Assembly (NCBI GenBank): GCA_017934545.1
Contig: JAGBJI010000004.1
Coordinates: 62,001 to 126,000 of the forward strand
Direction: 5' to 3'
DNA length: 64,000 nucleotides
Source of the DNA: Bacteroidales bacterium
GTDB lineage: Bacteria; Bacteroidota; Bacteroidia; Bacteroidales; P3
Position numbers and translations under genes: made by a program. The notes beneath the pieces are model-generated. The model searched no databases, was not told the origin of the DNA, and saw only the letters and a program-made list of their open reading frames with translations. The stretch's first letter is position 1, and the number at the start of each line of letters is the position of its first letter. Below are positions 15,561 to 24,076 of this stretch, piece after piece.

Positions 15561-18023
15561 TACGTTTTCAACCAAATGTTTGTCTTCTACTGCAAAATAA
15601 GGTTCTACATAGTTTTCGTCAGCGTTTAACAATACGAACATATCGTTTTGGTCAAATCCGTTGTCACTTTGAGGCATAAGCAACGCATAAGCATTGCGTA
15701 CGGTTTGGTTTGCCGATGCCGCAAACTGCATATGTTGCAACTGAACATAGTCTATCATAGATTTCTTTGACGAATTGCCGTTGATAGTAAAGGTTATGCT
15801 TTGCTTGCTGTCTGAACCTACCATAAAACCTTTTGCATACCCAACACTACCGGTAGACATTGTTGGTCCCCAAGAGCCGCCGTTAGCGTCTGCTTTAGGT
15901 GTCCAAACATATACACCCAAGCCGTTAACATCCGAATTGCTGCTTAAGAACGATGCAACGCTTAAATCGCCTGCCGATGTGTTACCCAAAGCGAACCAAT
16001 ACGCACCTGATTGTGTTGCTACGCCGTCTGCATGGGTAAGGGTCAGAGTTTTGTTGCTTGCCGTTTTGTCTTGAGTCCAATAAACCAAGTTTCCGTCTTT
16101 ATAAGATGATTCGTCCAATATCTCGCCTGCTGCGTTTTCGTCTGCTTCTTCGTAATCGTCCAATTTAGCATTAGGCCATACGTAAACGAAATATCCTTTG
16201 CCCACTTCCATCTTGTCGCCGTCTTTCATATACTCGTCGTTGTCAGGCAACCATTGGTTACCGTTAGCCACTGCTGTCTGACCGTAGTTGAATGACATGG
16301 CAGTTATGTCGTGTTCTTTCTTTGTAATCAATCCTCTTTGGTTGTCACCCAAAACTTTTACGTCCTGTTCGGTCAACGAAGCCACGAAGTTCCATCCGTC
16401 AACCAACAAATAAGAAGCACCTTTTGTTGCACCTCCCTCTTCAAAAGACAGTTTAGGCATACCTCCGTCAGAGCTTTCTACGAAATAATCTCCCAAGTTA
16501 ACCAACAATTGTCTTAATGTAGCCGAATCAACCACGCTTACATTGCCCGATGTTCCCTCGGTAGTTGTGCTTGTTGCGTAGTAAACCTCGTCCATGCTCT
16601 TCGGAGTTCCGCCGACATAATGTGCAGCGTCTACACCTTTTGTTTCAGGTTGGTCACAATAGAAGAAAACATCGCTGACAGAAACATTTGATGTTCCGTT
16701 ACCTGCTGCTATTGCATACACATGAACATCATTACCACCGTTTTCAGTTAATACAGATGCATTATTTACATAACAATTTGATATAGTTCCGTCAGATGTA
16801 CTTGAATTTATATTTCCGACAACACCACCGACCATAACACTGTTTTTACCGTTTATCTCTATAGATTCTCCGCTTACTGCACATTGGTCAATCTTGCTGT
16901 TACCCATTTCTGCTTTACCAACTATACCGCCGACATTACCTTCGCTCTTCAACTTAGTGCTGCTGCCTGATAATACACACTGTGAAATTGTGGAGTTTTC
17001 ATTCATATGTCCGCAAATACCGCCGAAATTACATGCACTGTTAGAAGTATAAGCCAAATCTTTTACCTCTATGCCGCTCAATGTTCCGCTCATCATTCCG
17101 CAGATACCGCCTGCATTACCGCCGCTCTTTATATCTATGCTGCTGGCATCACAATCCACAATTTTATTACTGCTTACACCGCAGATACCTCCTACATTGC
17201 CTTGGTCTTGACCTTCTTTTGCATTTAACGTCAAGTTAGATACTTCACATCCGTCTATGGTTCCTGCATTCACGGCACATATACCGCCGACAGTAGCCGT
17301 TGTTTGTGTTTTTCCAATCTTGGAATTTTCAACCGTACAGTTCTTCACTGTTCCCGAAGCCGCATTTAAAACACAAATACCTGCTGCATAATTGCTACCC
17401 CAATTTGATATATCTACATCAGAAATCTTACAATTTTCAATTGTTCCTTGATTAGTACCTGCTACAACGCCTATATCAATGTTATTACCTTCGTTTAAAT
17501 AAACATAACCCGAAAAAGTCAAGTTTTTAACAACTCCTCCGACACCTATATGGAACAATCCCACTTTAGTACCTTGCTGTGCATCAGCAATAGCTATAGT
17601 GTCAAATGTATGACCGTCAAAATCGAACGTTCCTGTAAATAAATTTGATTCTGTTCCGAATTGATACAATCCGTTTCCTTCCGAATTCCAACCAGGCCAA
17701 TGCAATTGTCCCCATTCATAGATTAAAGAACAATTTATATCTGCTGTAACTTTATAACTGGCAGATGAATATGGAGATTCTCCATTCTTAACTTTCGTCG
17801 CAAAGAAGTTCCAGTCGTTTATTGAAGATATGATATATGGGTCGGATTCTGTACCCGAGCCTGATTGTGCTAATGAAACAATAGGATTGAATAAGGTTGC
17901 ACAAAGAATAAGTGCAGAAAATAATTTGAATAAAGAGGTTAACCGTTTAATACCCCCCCCCGTACAGTTACGGTTGATTGTCAGTTGGTTACCAACGTGA
18001 CATGGTTTTGCTTTTGTCATCAT
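15102..18023 (-). CDS. T9SS surface protein with GLUG-type repeats; expression may be phase-variable
   Basis: A 973-residue secreted protein. The signal peptide core (FKLFSALILCATLFNPIVSLAQ) begins only after about 30 residues of hydrophilic N-terminus, within which codons 21-24 contain a run of nine G. Residues ~150-430 hold repeated V-G-G-I-C-G/A and N-x-G-x-I-x-x-C motifs like the GLUG adhesin repeat. A middle region (about 550-800) contains D-G-W-N-F and G-Y-F-V-Y-V-W-P segments shared with the broken gene at 24077-26718. The last ~80 residues form a T9SS type A sorting domain (E-V-L-N-V-L-G-Q-S through K-V-Q-K-I-T-L-K). It should be exported, processed by PorU and attached to the surface. 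ATG codons at 18023 and 18020 are both possible. No start codon lies between the G-tract and the signal peptide. Confidence 0.88.
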   Translation of the reverse strand: MMTKAKPCHVGNQLTINRNCTGGGIKRLTSLFKLFSALILCATLFNPIVSLAQSGSGTESDPYIISSINDWNFFATKVKNGESPYSSASYKVTADINCSLIYEWGQLHWPGWNSEGNGLYQFGTESNLFTGTFDFDGHTFDTIAIADAQQGTKVGLFHIGVGGVVKNLTFSGYVYLNEGNNIDIGVVAGTNQGTIENCKISDVDISNWGSNYAAGICVLNAASGTVKNCTVENSKIGKTQTTATVGGICAVNAGTIDGCEVSNLTLNAKEGQDQGNVGGICGVSSNKIVDCDASSIDIKSGGNAGGICGMMSGTLSGIEVKDLAYTSNSACNFGGICGHMNENSTISQCVLSGSSTKLKSEGNVGGIVGKAEMGNSKIDQCAVSGESIEINGKNSVMVGGVVGNINSSTSDGTISNCYVNNASVLTENGGNDVHVYAIAAGNGTSNVSVSDVFFYCDQPETKGVDAAHYVGGTPKSMDEVYYATSTTTEGTSGNVSVVDSATLRQLLVNLGDYFVESSDGGMPKLSFEEGGATKGASYLLVDGWNFVASLTEQDVKVLGDNQRGLITKKEHDITAMSFNYGQTAVANGNQWLPDNDEYMKDGDKMEVGKGYFVYVWPNAKLDDYEEADENAAGEILDESSYKDGNLVYWTQDKTASNKTLTLTHADGVATQSGAYWFALGNTSAGDLSVASFLSSNSDVNGLGVYVWTPKADANGGSWGPTMSTGSVGYAKGFMVGSDSKQSITFTINGNSSKKSMIDYVQLQHMQFAASANQTVRNAYALLMPQSDNGFDQNDMFVLLNADENYVEPYFAVEDKHLVENVFASLPYTSAINFHAMKQSDVKFSVSNVPNDIAVYMVDLTTGQQTLISDGSAFEFTAQEGENEGRYAVKFVSLKSAITETTEANVNIWNADRNINISGEQIKNVEVLNVLGQSVYNQNVNATEHHFDLNAQSGTYIIKVATAKGEKVQKITLK
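17953..17961 (-). repeat. G9 homopolymer in the N-terminal coding region (candidate contingency tract)
   Basis: Nine C on the plus strand give nine G in codons 21-24 of the T9SS protein. Gain of one G puts TAA two codons after the tract; loss of one G reaches TAA four codons after it. Either change would stop translation before the signal peptide. It is the longest G/C homopolymer noticed in the window. Confidence 0.85.
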
Positions 18024-18073
18024 CTTTTATAAACTTTTTTAATTGTTGTTATTCTGTTTTTAAAATCAGTTTG

Positions 18074-18103
18074 CAAAATTACAACGTTTTTTTTTAACGG
18101 CAA
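18074..18103 (-). promoter_or_regulatory. promoter of the GLUG/T9SS gene
   Basis: On the minus strand TTG (complement of 18101-18103) is followed after 19 bp by TAATTTTG (complement of 18074-18081), fitting -33 and -7. The leader to ATG 18023 is about 45 nt. Confidence 0.7.
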
Positions 18104-18124
18104 TAAAAAAAGTTAAAAAAAATT

Positions 18125-18249
18125 TCTTTTCAGATTTTAAAAATAAAAAACATATGTATTTTCGAAAAAAAACATATGAATTTTAACAAAAAAAACATAT
18201 GTTTTTTGATTGAAAAACATATGTTTTTTTTCTTCAGATTCTGAAAAGA
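18125..18249. repeat. 22-bp-period A-tract/T-tract array, class C (core CATATG), inverted copy
   Basis: CATATG occurs at 18151, 18173, 18196 and 18218 (spacing 22, 23, 22), each between an A-tract and a T-tract. Read on the minus strand, the unit order matches the elements at 9.4 and 43.0 kb, including the AAAATT and AAAATA left flanks of units 3 and 4, so this is an inverted homologous copy. A 10-bp inverted repeat TCTTTTCAGA/TCTGAAAAGA (18125-18134, 18240-18249) encloses it. It lies between tandem leftward genes, upstream of the promoter at 18074-18103. Confidence 0.85.
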
Positions 18250-18285
18250 GGGTTTCTCTTCTCTGAAATACAAAGAAGGGAAGCG

Positions 18286-19356
18286 TTATTGAATCTTGCT
18301 CAATTTTTTGTTCAGCTCTTCTTTTTCTTTGTTCAGCTTGGTGACTTTTTCAGACAGTTTGGTCTGTTCTTTTTGTATTTTTTCTGTCTTCTTCACGTCG
18401 CCCGCAGTCTGTGCCTGACCGTATTGCTGCGAGTATTTCAATTGTTTGTCGGCAATGGAGTTCAAATCCTTGTCTATGGTTTTCAGACGGCTTTTCATCT
18501 TTGCCACCTTGTTTTCTTTTTCTATACGTTTTTTCTCTGCCTTGGCCTGTTCTTTCTCGCGTTTTTGTTTGGCTTTCTCGGCTGCTTTTTGTTTTTGTTC
18601 CAATTTTTTCTGTTGGCTTTCTATCTTTTTCTGTTGTTTTTCCAATTTCTTTTGTTGGTCGGCAGCCTGTTTTTCAGCCTGTTTTTTGGCTTGCATCTCT
18701 TTTTCTTTGGCTTTCAAACGGTCGGCTTCAGCTTTTTTTGCCGCCTTTTCAGCCTCCGCAGCCGCTATCTCGGCACTGCGGTCAACCTCTTGTTTTGACC
18801 ATTGGGCCGAAGTAAAGTCCTTGTCCATGTCGTTGATATTCTCCTTTTTGTCGGCAGGGTTGACATTGAAGGTATTGGCTATTGAAAGCAAAAACTGCTG
18901 CGTTTGGGGTTTGTCGTCGCCGTAATATTCAACCGAATAAGTATATCCCTCGTTGACAAAAGTGTATACCGTACCCTTGAAGACATCGTTAAGATAGGTG
19001 TTGGTATAGTTCAACTGTTGTGCTTCGCGGTTTTTAAAACTGCTTTTCTTCACTTTGTCTATCTGCATATAGTCAAAGTTGGGTTGCGACGAACGTTCGG
19101 CAGCCAAATCCGTAGCACGCACCTTGAGATTGATATTGGTTTTTTCGCAGCGGAACTCAACGAACTGCGTTTGCAACGAATCGGTAATCATTATCTTCAC
19201 CGCTCCGCCCACTTTTGAGGTATTTACCATACGCCAATTGTCAGGCATTTTGAACGATATATTCTCCTTGCTAACATAACGCCAATTGTCCTGTGCATAG
19301 GAGGAGAAAAACATTGCACACAAGACTAACGGCATAACCATCTTTTTGAAATTCAT
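18286..19356 (-). CDS. secreted protein with long Lys/Glu/Gln-rich coiled coil
   Basis: A 356-residue protein with a signal peptide ending at FFSSYAQ. The first ~170 residues look globular (F-K-M-P-D-N-W-R near 35, similar to PsbP/DUF1795-like envelope proteins, though that resemblance is weak). Residues ~185-355 are almost entirely charged heptad-like sequence with many AEKAAKKAEAD, K-K-L-E-K-Q-Q and K-E-K-E motifs, predicting a long alpha-helical coiled coil. There is no lipobox and no T9SS domain, so it is probably periplasmic. The gene is preceded on the same strand by the SUMF1-like gene, with a 120-bp gap that holds a weak terminator, so it may be transcribed alone. No function can be assigned. 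Confidence 0.75.
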   Translation of the reverse strand: MNFKKMVMPLVLCAMFFSSYAQDNWRYVSKENISFKMPDNWRMVNTSKVGGAVKIMITDSLQTQFVEFRCEKTNINLKVRATDLAAERSSQPNFDYMQIDKVKKSSFKNREAQQLNYTNTYLNDVFKGTVYTFVNEGYTYSVEYYGDDKPQTQQFLLSIANTFNVNPADKKENINDMDKDFTSAQWSKQEVDRSAEIAAAEAEKAAKKAEADRLKAKEKEMQAKKQAEKQAADQQKKLEKQQKKIESQQKKLEQKQKAAEKAKQKREKEQAKAEKKRIEKENKVAKMKSRLKTIDKDLNSIADKQLKYSQQYGQAQTAGDVKKTEKIQKEQTKLSEKVTKLNKEKEELNKKLSKIQ

Positions 19357-19407
19357 GTCTTAAAGTTTTTTTGTTTATAGGTTTTTATTCTTTTTTTCTT
19401 TTACTTA

Positions 19408-19424
19408 AAAAGTGCAACCGCACT
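19408..19424 (-). terminator. weak intrinsic terminator after the SUMF1-like gene
   Basis: On the minus strand AGTGC-GGTT-GCACT is followed by five T. The stem is only 5 bp, so this is tentative. It lies about 55 bp past the stop of the SUMF1-like gene. Confidence 0.4.
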
Positions 19425-19476
19425 CCTATATATTATATATGTATATACTCTTTTTTCTCTTTTGCATAAAACAATC

Positions 19477-20253
19477 TTACTTTTGTTTAATGTCTTTTAC
19501 CAATCTAAAGCCCGTACCCGTACCTTTGGCATCCTCGGCGGTACATCTGCGGTGGTGGACATTGAGAAGAGTTTTGTCAAACGAGAAACAACCGCCGCGG
19601 TTCACCTTACCCAGACCCTCTTTAGGTCCTTTGGGGTTGACCATAGGCGACGAAGCATAATAGAAAACACCGTAATTGTCGCTGCACCACTCCCATGCGT
19701 TGCCGCTCATGTCGTAAATACCCAACTCGTTGGGTTGTTTTTGGCCTACGGGGTGCGGCTGAAAGTCGGAGTTTTCGTAACTCCATGCCACTTGGTTGTA
19801 ATCATTGCTGCCCGAATACGTATAGCCTTTGGATTTGTTGCCGCCCTTGGCTGCGTATTCCCATTCGGCTTCGGTCGGAAGACGGCATCCTTTCCATTGG
19901 GCGTAGTCTGCGGCTTGCTGCCATGTGACGTTGACCATAGGAAAGTCGTCATGCCACCCGTACGACGGCTCTTCGGGCATGGCGTTGCCCGTTTTGTCGC
20001 AGTACTGTCTGTATTCTTTGACCGTGACTTCGTATCTGCCTATATAAAACGAAGACAAACTGACGGTATGCAAGGGTTGTTCGTCGGGGTAGCAATCTTC
20101 GCTGCCTTGGTTGCAGCCCATATCAAAGTCGCCTCCATCTACTCTGACCCAATATTTGTCTTTGTTTTGTCCGTTTGCACTAAACATTGCAACAAAGCCC
20201 GCAACAAAAACAATAAAAAGTAAAAGCCGTATATTCAAACAAGCGGTTTTCAT
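19477..20253 (-). CDS. secreted SUMF1/FGE-like protein (EgtB/PvdO superfamily)
   Basis: A 258-residue protein with a signal peptide (ends FSANGQ) and a complete formylglycine-generating-enzyme-like fold. Motifs are the opening V-x-G-G-D-F-D-M-G, H-T-V-S-L-S-S-F-Y-I-G-R-Y-E-V-T near 62-77, a W-x-x-A-x-x-Y-x-x-W-K-G-C-R-L-P-T-E-A-E-W-E-Y-A-A core, N-x-W-E-W-C-x-D and a final G-F-R-L-V. Family members modify sulfatases, act as nonheme-iron enzymes, or serve as structural parts of Bacteroidetes envelope machines such as GldK/GldJ. This one lacks a lipobox, unlike GldK/J. A substrate cannot be named, and no sulfatase is nearby. It starts 17 bp after the MTA/SAH deaminase gene, so they share a transcript. 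Confidence 0.85.
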   Translation of the reverse strand: MKTACLNIRLLLFIVFVAGFVAMFSANGQNKDKYWVRVDGGDFDMGCNQGSEDCYPDEQPLHTVSLSSFYIGRYEVTVKEYRQYCDKTGNAMPEEPSYGWHDDFPMVNVTWQQAADYAQWKGCRLPTEAEWEYAAKGGNKSKGYTYSGSNDYNQVAWSYENSDFQPHPVGQKQPNELGIYDMSGNAWEWCSDNYGVFYYASSPMVNPKGPKEGLGKVNRGGCFSFDKTLLNVHHRRCTAEDAKGTGTGFRLVKDIKQK

Positions 20254-20270
20254 AAAATGATTCTTGGTTT

Positions 20271-21512
20271 TTATTTCTTAACAAAGGCACGTGCTTTTGC
20301 CACAATCTCTTCTTGGTCTTTTACTCTGCGGTGTTCCATCAGCACTTTGCCCGCACATATGACCGTATCCACGCACGAACTGTCGGCACTGTAGACCATA
20401 TCGCTGACAATGTCCCACGAGGGTACCAATCTTTCGTTTTGCATGTCAACCAATAGGCAATCGGCCTGCATACCCTGTTGTATGCGTCCTGCGTTTATAC
20501 CGTATGCCTTGGCTCCGTTGACAGTTGCCCAATCCATGACCTCTTTTGCCGTCAGTGTGTCGGCTTTTTTGTAGGCATGTTTTGCCAAAAGGGCTGCCGT
20601 TTTCATCTCTTCAATCATGCTTAAGTTGTTGTTGGAACTGCAACCGTCTGTTCCCAAGGCGGTATGTACGCCGCAGCGTTTAATCAACGGCACGTCAAAC
20701 GCACCCGACGACAGTTTCATATTGCTGCAAGGGTTATGCACGGCAGTGACTTCGGTTTCTGCCAAAATCTCTGCGTCTTCTTCGGTCAGATGTACGCAAT
20801 GTGCGGCTATGGTTCTATGGTTCAGCACCTGCAAAGAGTGAAGATATTGCGTCGGGGTCTGCCCGCCGTGAAGTTTTTTGCAGTTACCAACCTCGTCAAC
20901 GGTTTCCGAAAGGTGTGTTTGAAAGTAAAGGTTGTTTTTTTCCGCATTGTCAAAGCAACGCATGTACAGTTTGCCGCTGCAGGTGTATATGGCATGCGGG
21001 GCGGGTGCGAAGGTAATCAAAGGATTGGAATACGAAGCGTAATCGTCAAGGAATGCAAGGTTGTCCTTTATAGTCTTCTCCCCTAACGAATCCATAAACG
21101 TTACGCCTATATTGCACCTTATGCCCATATCTTCCACAGCCCGCAGCACATCTTGATGATACCAATACATATCTGCGAAAAACACCGTACCGCTTTTTAT
21201 CATCTCCAGCACCGCCAAGCGTGTTCCGTTGTATATGTCTTCGCCCGTAAGCGTTGCTTCCTTGCTCCATATCTTTTCCAACCACGACATCAGCGGCATA
21301 TCTTCACCGTAACCCCGCAGAAGACACATCGCAGCGTGGCAATGCAGATTGTAAAAAGCGGGAAGCAATGCCATGCCTTCGGCATTGATGACTCTGTCGG
21401 CCGTAAAACTCTGTCCCTCTTTCAATTTTCCTACAAACGAAAACGTATCTTTCTCAATCAGTACGTCCGTTTTTTCGCCGCAAAGCATTGCGTTTTTAAT
21501 CCACACAGACAT
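20271..21512 (-). CDS. mtaD: amidohydrolase, probable 5'-methylthioadenosine/S-adenosylhomocysteine deaminase
   Basis: A cytoplasmic 413-residue metal-dependent amidohydrolase of the TRZ/ATZ (MtaD) branch, which deaminates adenine-containing by-products of SAM metabolism to the inosine forms. Metal and substrate motifs are N-L-H-C-H-A-A-M at about 55-62 (His57, His59), Q-T-H-L-S-E-T, A-A-H-C-V-H-L and G-T-D-G-C-S-S-N-N-N-L. The family also contains guanine, cytosine and chlorohydrolase members, so MTA/SAH specificity is the best guess rather than certain. The gene heads a two-gene unit with the SUMF1-like gene. No biochemical link between them is apparent. Confidence 0.82.
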   Translation of the reverse strand: MSVWIKNAMLCGEKTDVLIEKDTFSFVGKLKEGQSFTADRVINAEGMALLPAFYNLHCHAAMCLLRGYGEDMPLMSWLEKIWSKEATLTGEDIYNGTRLAVLEMIKSGTVFFADMYWYHQDVLRAVEDMGIRCNIGVTFMDSLGEKTIKDNLAFLDDYASYSNPLITFAPAPHAIYTCSGKLYMRCFDNAEKNNLYFQTHLSETVDEVGNCKKLHGGQTPTQYLHSLQVLNHRTIAAHCVHLTEEDAEILAETEVTAVHNPCSNMKLSSGAFDVPLIKRCGVHTALGTDGCSSNNNLSMIEEMKTAALLAKHAYKKADTLTAKEVMDWATVNGAKAYGINAGRIQQGMQADCLLVDMQNERLVPSWDIVSDMVYSADSSCVDTVICAGKVLMEHRRVKDQEEIVAKARAFVKK

Positions 21513-21586
21513 AACTTAATTATGTTTTAATGAAACGGATTGCCCTCTGCAACCATTTGCCTTTTTGCTTTTGCAAAAAAAAAGAA

Positions 21587-21630
21587 ACAAAAAAATAAGA
21601 GGAATGAAAAAACTTATTTTTTCAATCCTC
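21587..21630 (-). terminator. intrinsic terminator overlapping the stop codon of the 66-codon gene
   Basis: On the minus strand GAGGATTGAAAAAA pairs with TTTTTTCATTCCTC (one A-A mismatch), with the loop formed by TAAG. The TAA in the loop is the stop codon (21614-21616), and a T-rich run follows. The A6-CTTA-T6 centre resembles one unit of the 22-bp arrays. Confidence 0.75.
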
Positions 21631-21814
21631 CCAAGAAATCTTTTGCCTTGTTGACAATATTTTCCACGTCTTCTTTTTTCACATCCTTGACTTTGTCAAC
21701 GACTTTCCCTGCTTTGTCCATAACGTTTTTAGCAATGTCGCTGTTCAATACTTCTTTGACTTTTTCGTTTTGTGTCAAGCCTTCCACAGTTTGTTTAATC
21801 TTGTCTAAATCCAT
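21614..21814 (-). CDS. small helical protein, 66 residues, own promoter and terminator
   Basis: I do not recognise the family. The protein has no signal peptide and no hydrophobic segment. It is 66 residues long, rich in Lys, Asp, Glu and Val, and spaced like amphipathic helices (repeated D-K-V/K-V-V-D-K-V-K-D patterns in residues 30-60), with a G-G-L-K-K tail. The pattern is loosely like small stress-induced or antitoxin-type helical proteins, but the resemblance is too weak to name one. The case for a real gene is strong: a promoter with exact 19-bp spacing lies 50 bp upstream, and a hairpin terminator is built around the stop codon, giving a compact monocistronic unit of about 270 nt. Confidence 0.75.
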   Translation of the reverse strand: MDLDKIKQTVEGLTQNEKVKEVLNSDIAKNVMDKAGKVVDKVKDVKKEDVENIVNKAKDFLGGLKK

Positions 21815-21866
21815 GTTAATCGGTGTCCGTGTTGTCGCATCCGGACCGTCGGTTTAAGTTATTTTG

Positions 21867-21896
21867 CAAAGATACAAAAATAATTGTTCCACGCAA
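21867..21896 (-). promoter_or_regulatory. promoter of the 66-codon gene
   Basis: On the minus strand TTG (complement of 21894-21896), 19 bp, then TATCTTTG (complement of 21867-21874). Both elements and the spacing fit the Bacteroidetes consensus; the leader is about 46 nt. Confidence 0.78.
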
Positions 21897-21936
21897 CATT
21901 CTCTTTGCAAAATACTGCAAAAACAAGATTTTTACA

Positions 21937-22842
21937 TCAAACGCTTTTTTGTTTTTTGTCAAACAAGCCTTGCGAGAAGATAACTCCGCAGACAACGATT
22001 ACAACTCCCAAAAGTTTTTGAACGGAAAGCGTTTCCATGTGCATCAAAACGGCGGCAAAAACCGTCACAACGGGTGCTGCATTGTTGAAAATGCTTACTT
22101 TCTCAACGCCCAATCTGCTTGCACCGAAACTGTACAACCCGTAAGAACCCGCAGAACACAAAACACCCAAGCAAACAAGACAAACAACGTTTGCAACGCT
22201 CCAATCCAAAGAACAAACATGCGAAGCATCAAAAGCAAAAAACAACGGCAGGTACATAACCGCTCCTATAATGTTCATATATGCCGTAACGGAGAACGCA
22301 CCGTAAGTTTTAAGCAAACGTTGTAAGAAAACATTGTACCATACCGCAGCAATCAAAGCCAGCAACAGCAAAGAAAGACCCTTGAGATTAAAACTGAATC
22401 CCGCAGAAGTAAAACTCATCAGTGCTATTCCGCACAAAGACAACGCCGCACCCAGAACCAACGACAGTTTTATCCTGCCTCCGTAAACCAAAGGTATGGC
22501 AAAGGCTACCAAGACGGGTATCAGGGCTATGACAACCGACGCAAAAGAAGCCTCAACATGTTGCATGCCGAAATCTTCTCCTATGAAATAAACGAACGGT
22601 TCGCCCAATGCCAAGCACAGAAAGGCGGGAAAATCTTTGCGTTTTAACGGTTCAAGGCGTTTGGTTGCCGCCAAGACTCCAAGCAAAAACAATGCACCGA
22701 TAAGCAAGCGTACTGTAACGATGGTGAAAACAGGAAAAGAGTTTTCCAACAGGCGTTTGGTCCACGCAAAACTTACACCCGAAAGTATACTGTAAAGACA
22801 TATTGCCGTATAACCCGAAAGTTTGTTTTTGTTTTTTGTCAT
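21937..22842 (-). CDS. EamA/DMT-family permease, second paralogue
   Basis: An inner-membrane permease of 301 residues with about ten helices in two EamA halves. It parallels the permease at 8375-9283 throughout, including G-Y-T-A-I at the N-terminus, L-A-L-x-E-P-F-x-Y-F-x-G-E in the first half, I-x-L-M-S-F-T in the middle and V-L-M-H-M-E-x-L-S near the end, so they are paralogues. ATG 22842 is chosen because the family sequence starts there; the longer open frame would run into the dinB gene. The start lies 25 bp after the dinB stop, suggesting co-transcription. The substrate is unknown. Confidence 0.9.
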   Translation of the reverse strand: MTKNKNKLSGYTAICLYSILSGVSFAWTKRLLENSFPVFTIVTVRLLIGALFLLGVLAATKRLEPLKRKDFPAFLCLALGEPFVYFIGEDFGMQHVEASFASVVIALIPVLVAFAIPLVYGGRIKLSLVLGAALSLCGIALMSFTSAGFSFNLKGLSLLLLALIAAVWYNVFLQRLLKTYGAFSVTAYMNIIGAVMYLPLFFAFDASHVCSLDWSVANVVCLVCLGVLCSAGSYGLYSFGASRLGVEKVSIFNNAAPVVTVFAAVLMHMETLSVQKLLGVVIVVCGVIFSQGLFDKKQKSV

Positions 22843-22867
22843 AAATACCGTGTTTTTATAGTTTGAA

Positions 22868-23920
22868 TCAAAACAATGTAGGTTCCGTATCTTTTTTCTT
22901 CGCTTCTGACGAAACGCCAAGCCCAATCAACCGCACGGCTTTTTGCGTATAAGGAATTTTTTTCATCAACTGCTTGGCCAAAGGCAATATTTTGTCTTTG
23001 CTGTCCAGCACTTGTGTGTCCGTTGAAGACAAAGTCTGAACGGTGAAATCAAAATATTTTACTTTTAATGTAAGCCTGCGGCCTTTGAATCCGCTTTTGT
23101 CCAACCGCTGAACTAAATCCAGCACAACATTGTACAGTGCTACGGTAACGGAAACCCAATCGGACAAATCTTCGGCGAAAGTTTGCTCGCAGCTTACGGA
23201 TTTCCGCTCTCTGTAAGTGCAGACAGGCGAAAGGTCTTTGCCCCTTGCGTAATCGTAAAAAGTTTTTCCCGCTTTGCCGAAGTGACGTACCAACTCCTGC
23301 AAAGATGTTTTCCGCAGTTGTTTTCCGTTGTATATGCCCAACGAATGCATAGTCTGCAGCGTCCGGGGGCCTACTCCCCAGATTTTCTCCACCTTCAAGT
23401 TGTCTATAAACGCCAAAGCCTGCGAGGGATGTATCACCTTAAGGCCGTCGGGCTTGTTCCAATCGGATGCAATCTTGGCTAAAAACTTGTTGTACGACAC
23501 TCCGGCCGACGCAGTAAGAAAAAGTTCGCAAAGTATGTCGTGCTTTATGCGTTTGGCTACTTCAACGGCAAGGGCGATTTGCTGTTTGTTGGAAGTAACA
23601 TCCAAAAAAGCTTCGTCCAAAGATACGGGTTCTATGATGTCGGTGTAGCGGTGAAAGATTTCATGTATTTGTTGCGAAACCTGTTTGTAGGTTTCAAAAC
23701 GCGGCTCGGCGATGACAAGCGACGGACACAGGGCTTTGGCCCTTTGCAACGACATGGCGGAATGAATGCCGTAGGCTCTGGCAGCATAAGACGCCGTTGC
23801 CACTACACTGCGCGGTGCATCGTGGGCGACAACCAACGGTTTGCCTATAAGCGAAGGGTTGTCACGCTGCTCTACAGAGGCATAGAACGCATCCATATCT
23901 ATATGTATTATCTTGTTCAC
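22868..23920 (-). CDS. dinB: DNA polymerase IV (Y-family translesion polymerase)
   Basis: DinB bypasses DNA lesions at the cost of fidelity. Of the 350 residues the first ~165 hold the palm and fingers with the metal-binding motifs: I-I-H-I-D-M-D-A-F-Y-A-S-V-E at the N-terminus and S-L-D-E-A-F-L-D-V near residue 105. A helix-hairpin-helix thumb (K-I-W-G-V-G-P-R-T near 180) and the little-finger domain follow. The C-terminus (T-E-P-T-L-F) could be a beta-clamp-binding tail. The GTG at 23920 is chosen because the conserved sequence starts immediately after it; longer versions add a hydrophobic stretch foreign to the family. The second EamA permease follows on the same strand. No LexA-like box was recognised upstream. 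Confidence 0.93.
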   Translation of the reverse strand: MNKIIHIDMDAFYASVEQRDNPSLIGKPLVVAHDAPRSVVATASYAARAYGIHSAMSLQRAKALCPSLVIAEPRFETYKQVSQQIHEIFHRYTDIIEPVSLDEAFLDVTSNKQQIALAVEVAKRIKHDILCELFLTASAGVSYNKFLAKIASDWNKPDGLKVIHPSQALAFIDNLKVEKIWGVGPRTLQTMHSLGIYNGKQLRKTSLQELVRHFGKAGKTFYDYARGKDLSPVCTYRERKSVSCEQTFAEDLSDWVSVTVALYNVVLDLVQRLDKSGFKGRRLTLKVKYFDFTVQTLSSTDTQVLDSKDKILPLAKQLMKKIPYTQKAVRLIGLGVSSEAKKKDTEPTLF

Positions 23921-24002
23921 CGAATATTTTTGTAATAAACCAACGACAAAACATCTTTCAACAGAAAAGATAACGTTTGAAAACGGCAAAATGATATACA
24001 GA

Positions 24003-24041
24003 AAAACAAAAAAAGCGGTGCATAATGTAATCATGCACCGC
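24003..24041 (-). terminator. intrinsic terminator of the frameshifted T9SS gene
   Basis: GCGGTGCAT (24015-24023) pairs with ATGCACCGC (24033-24041). On the minus strand the hairpin is followed by TTTTTTTGTTTTTC. It lies 36 bp beyond the stop of the gene at 24077. Confidence 0.87.
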
Positions 24042-24076
24042 TGGGCTATAAGAAAACTGAATTTATCTTTTAAAAC

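Noticed and set aside
22843..24034. Longer N-termini for dinB (to 24034) and the second EamA permease (to 22926)
   Set aside because: The added residues do not match either family; dinB homology starts right after the GTG at 23920, and the permease extension would overlap dinB.
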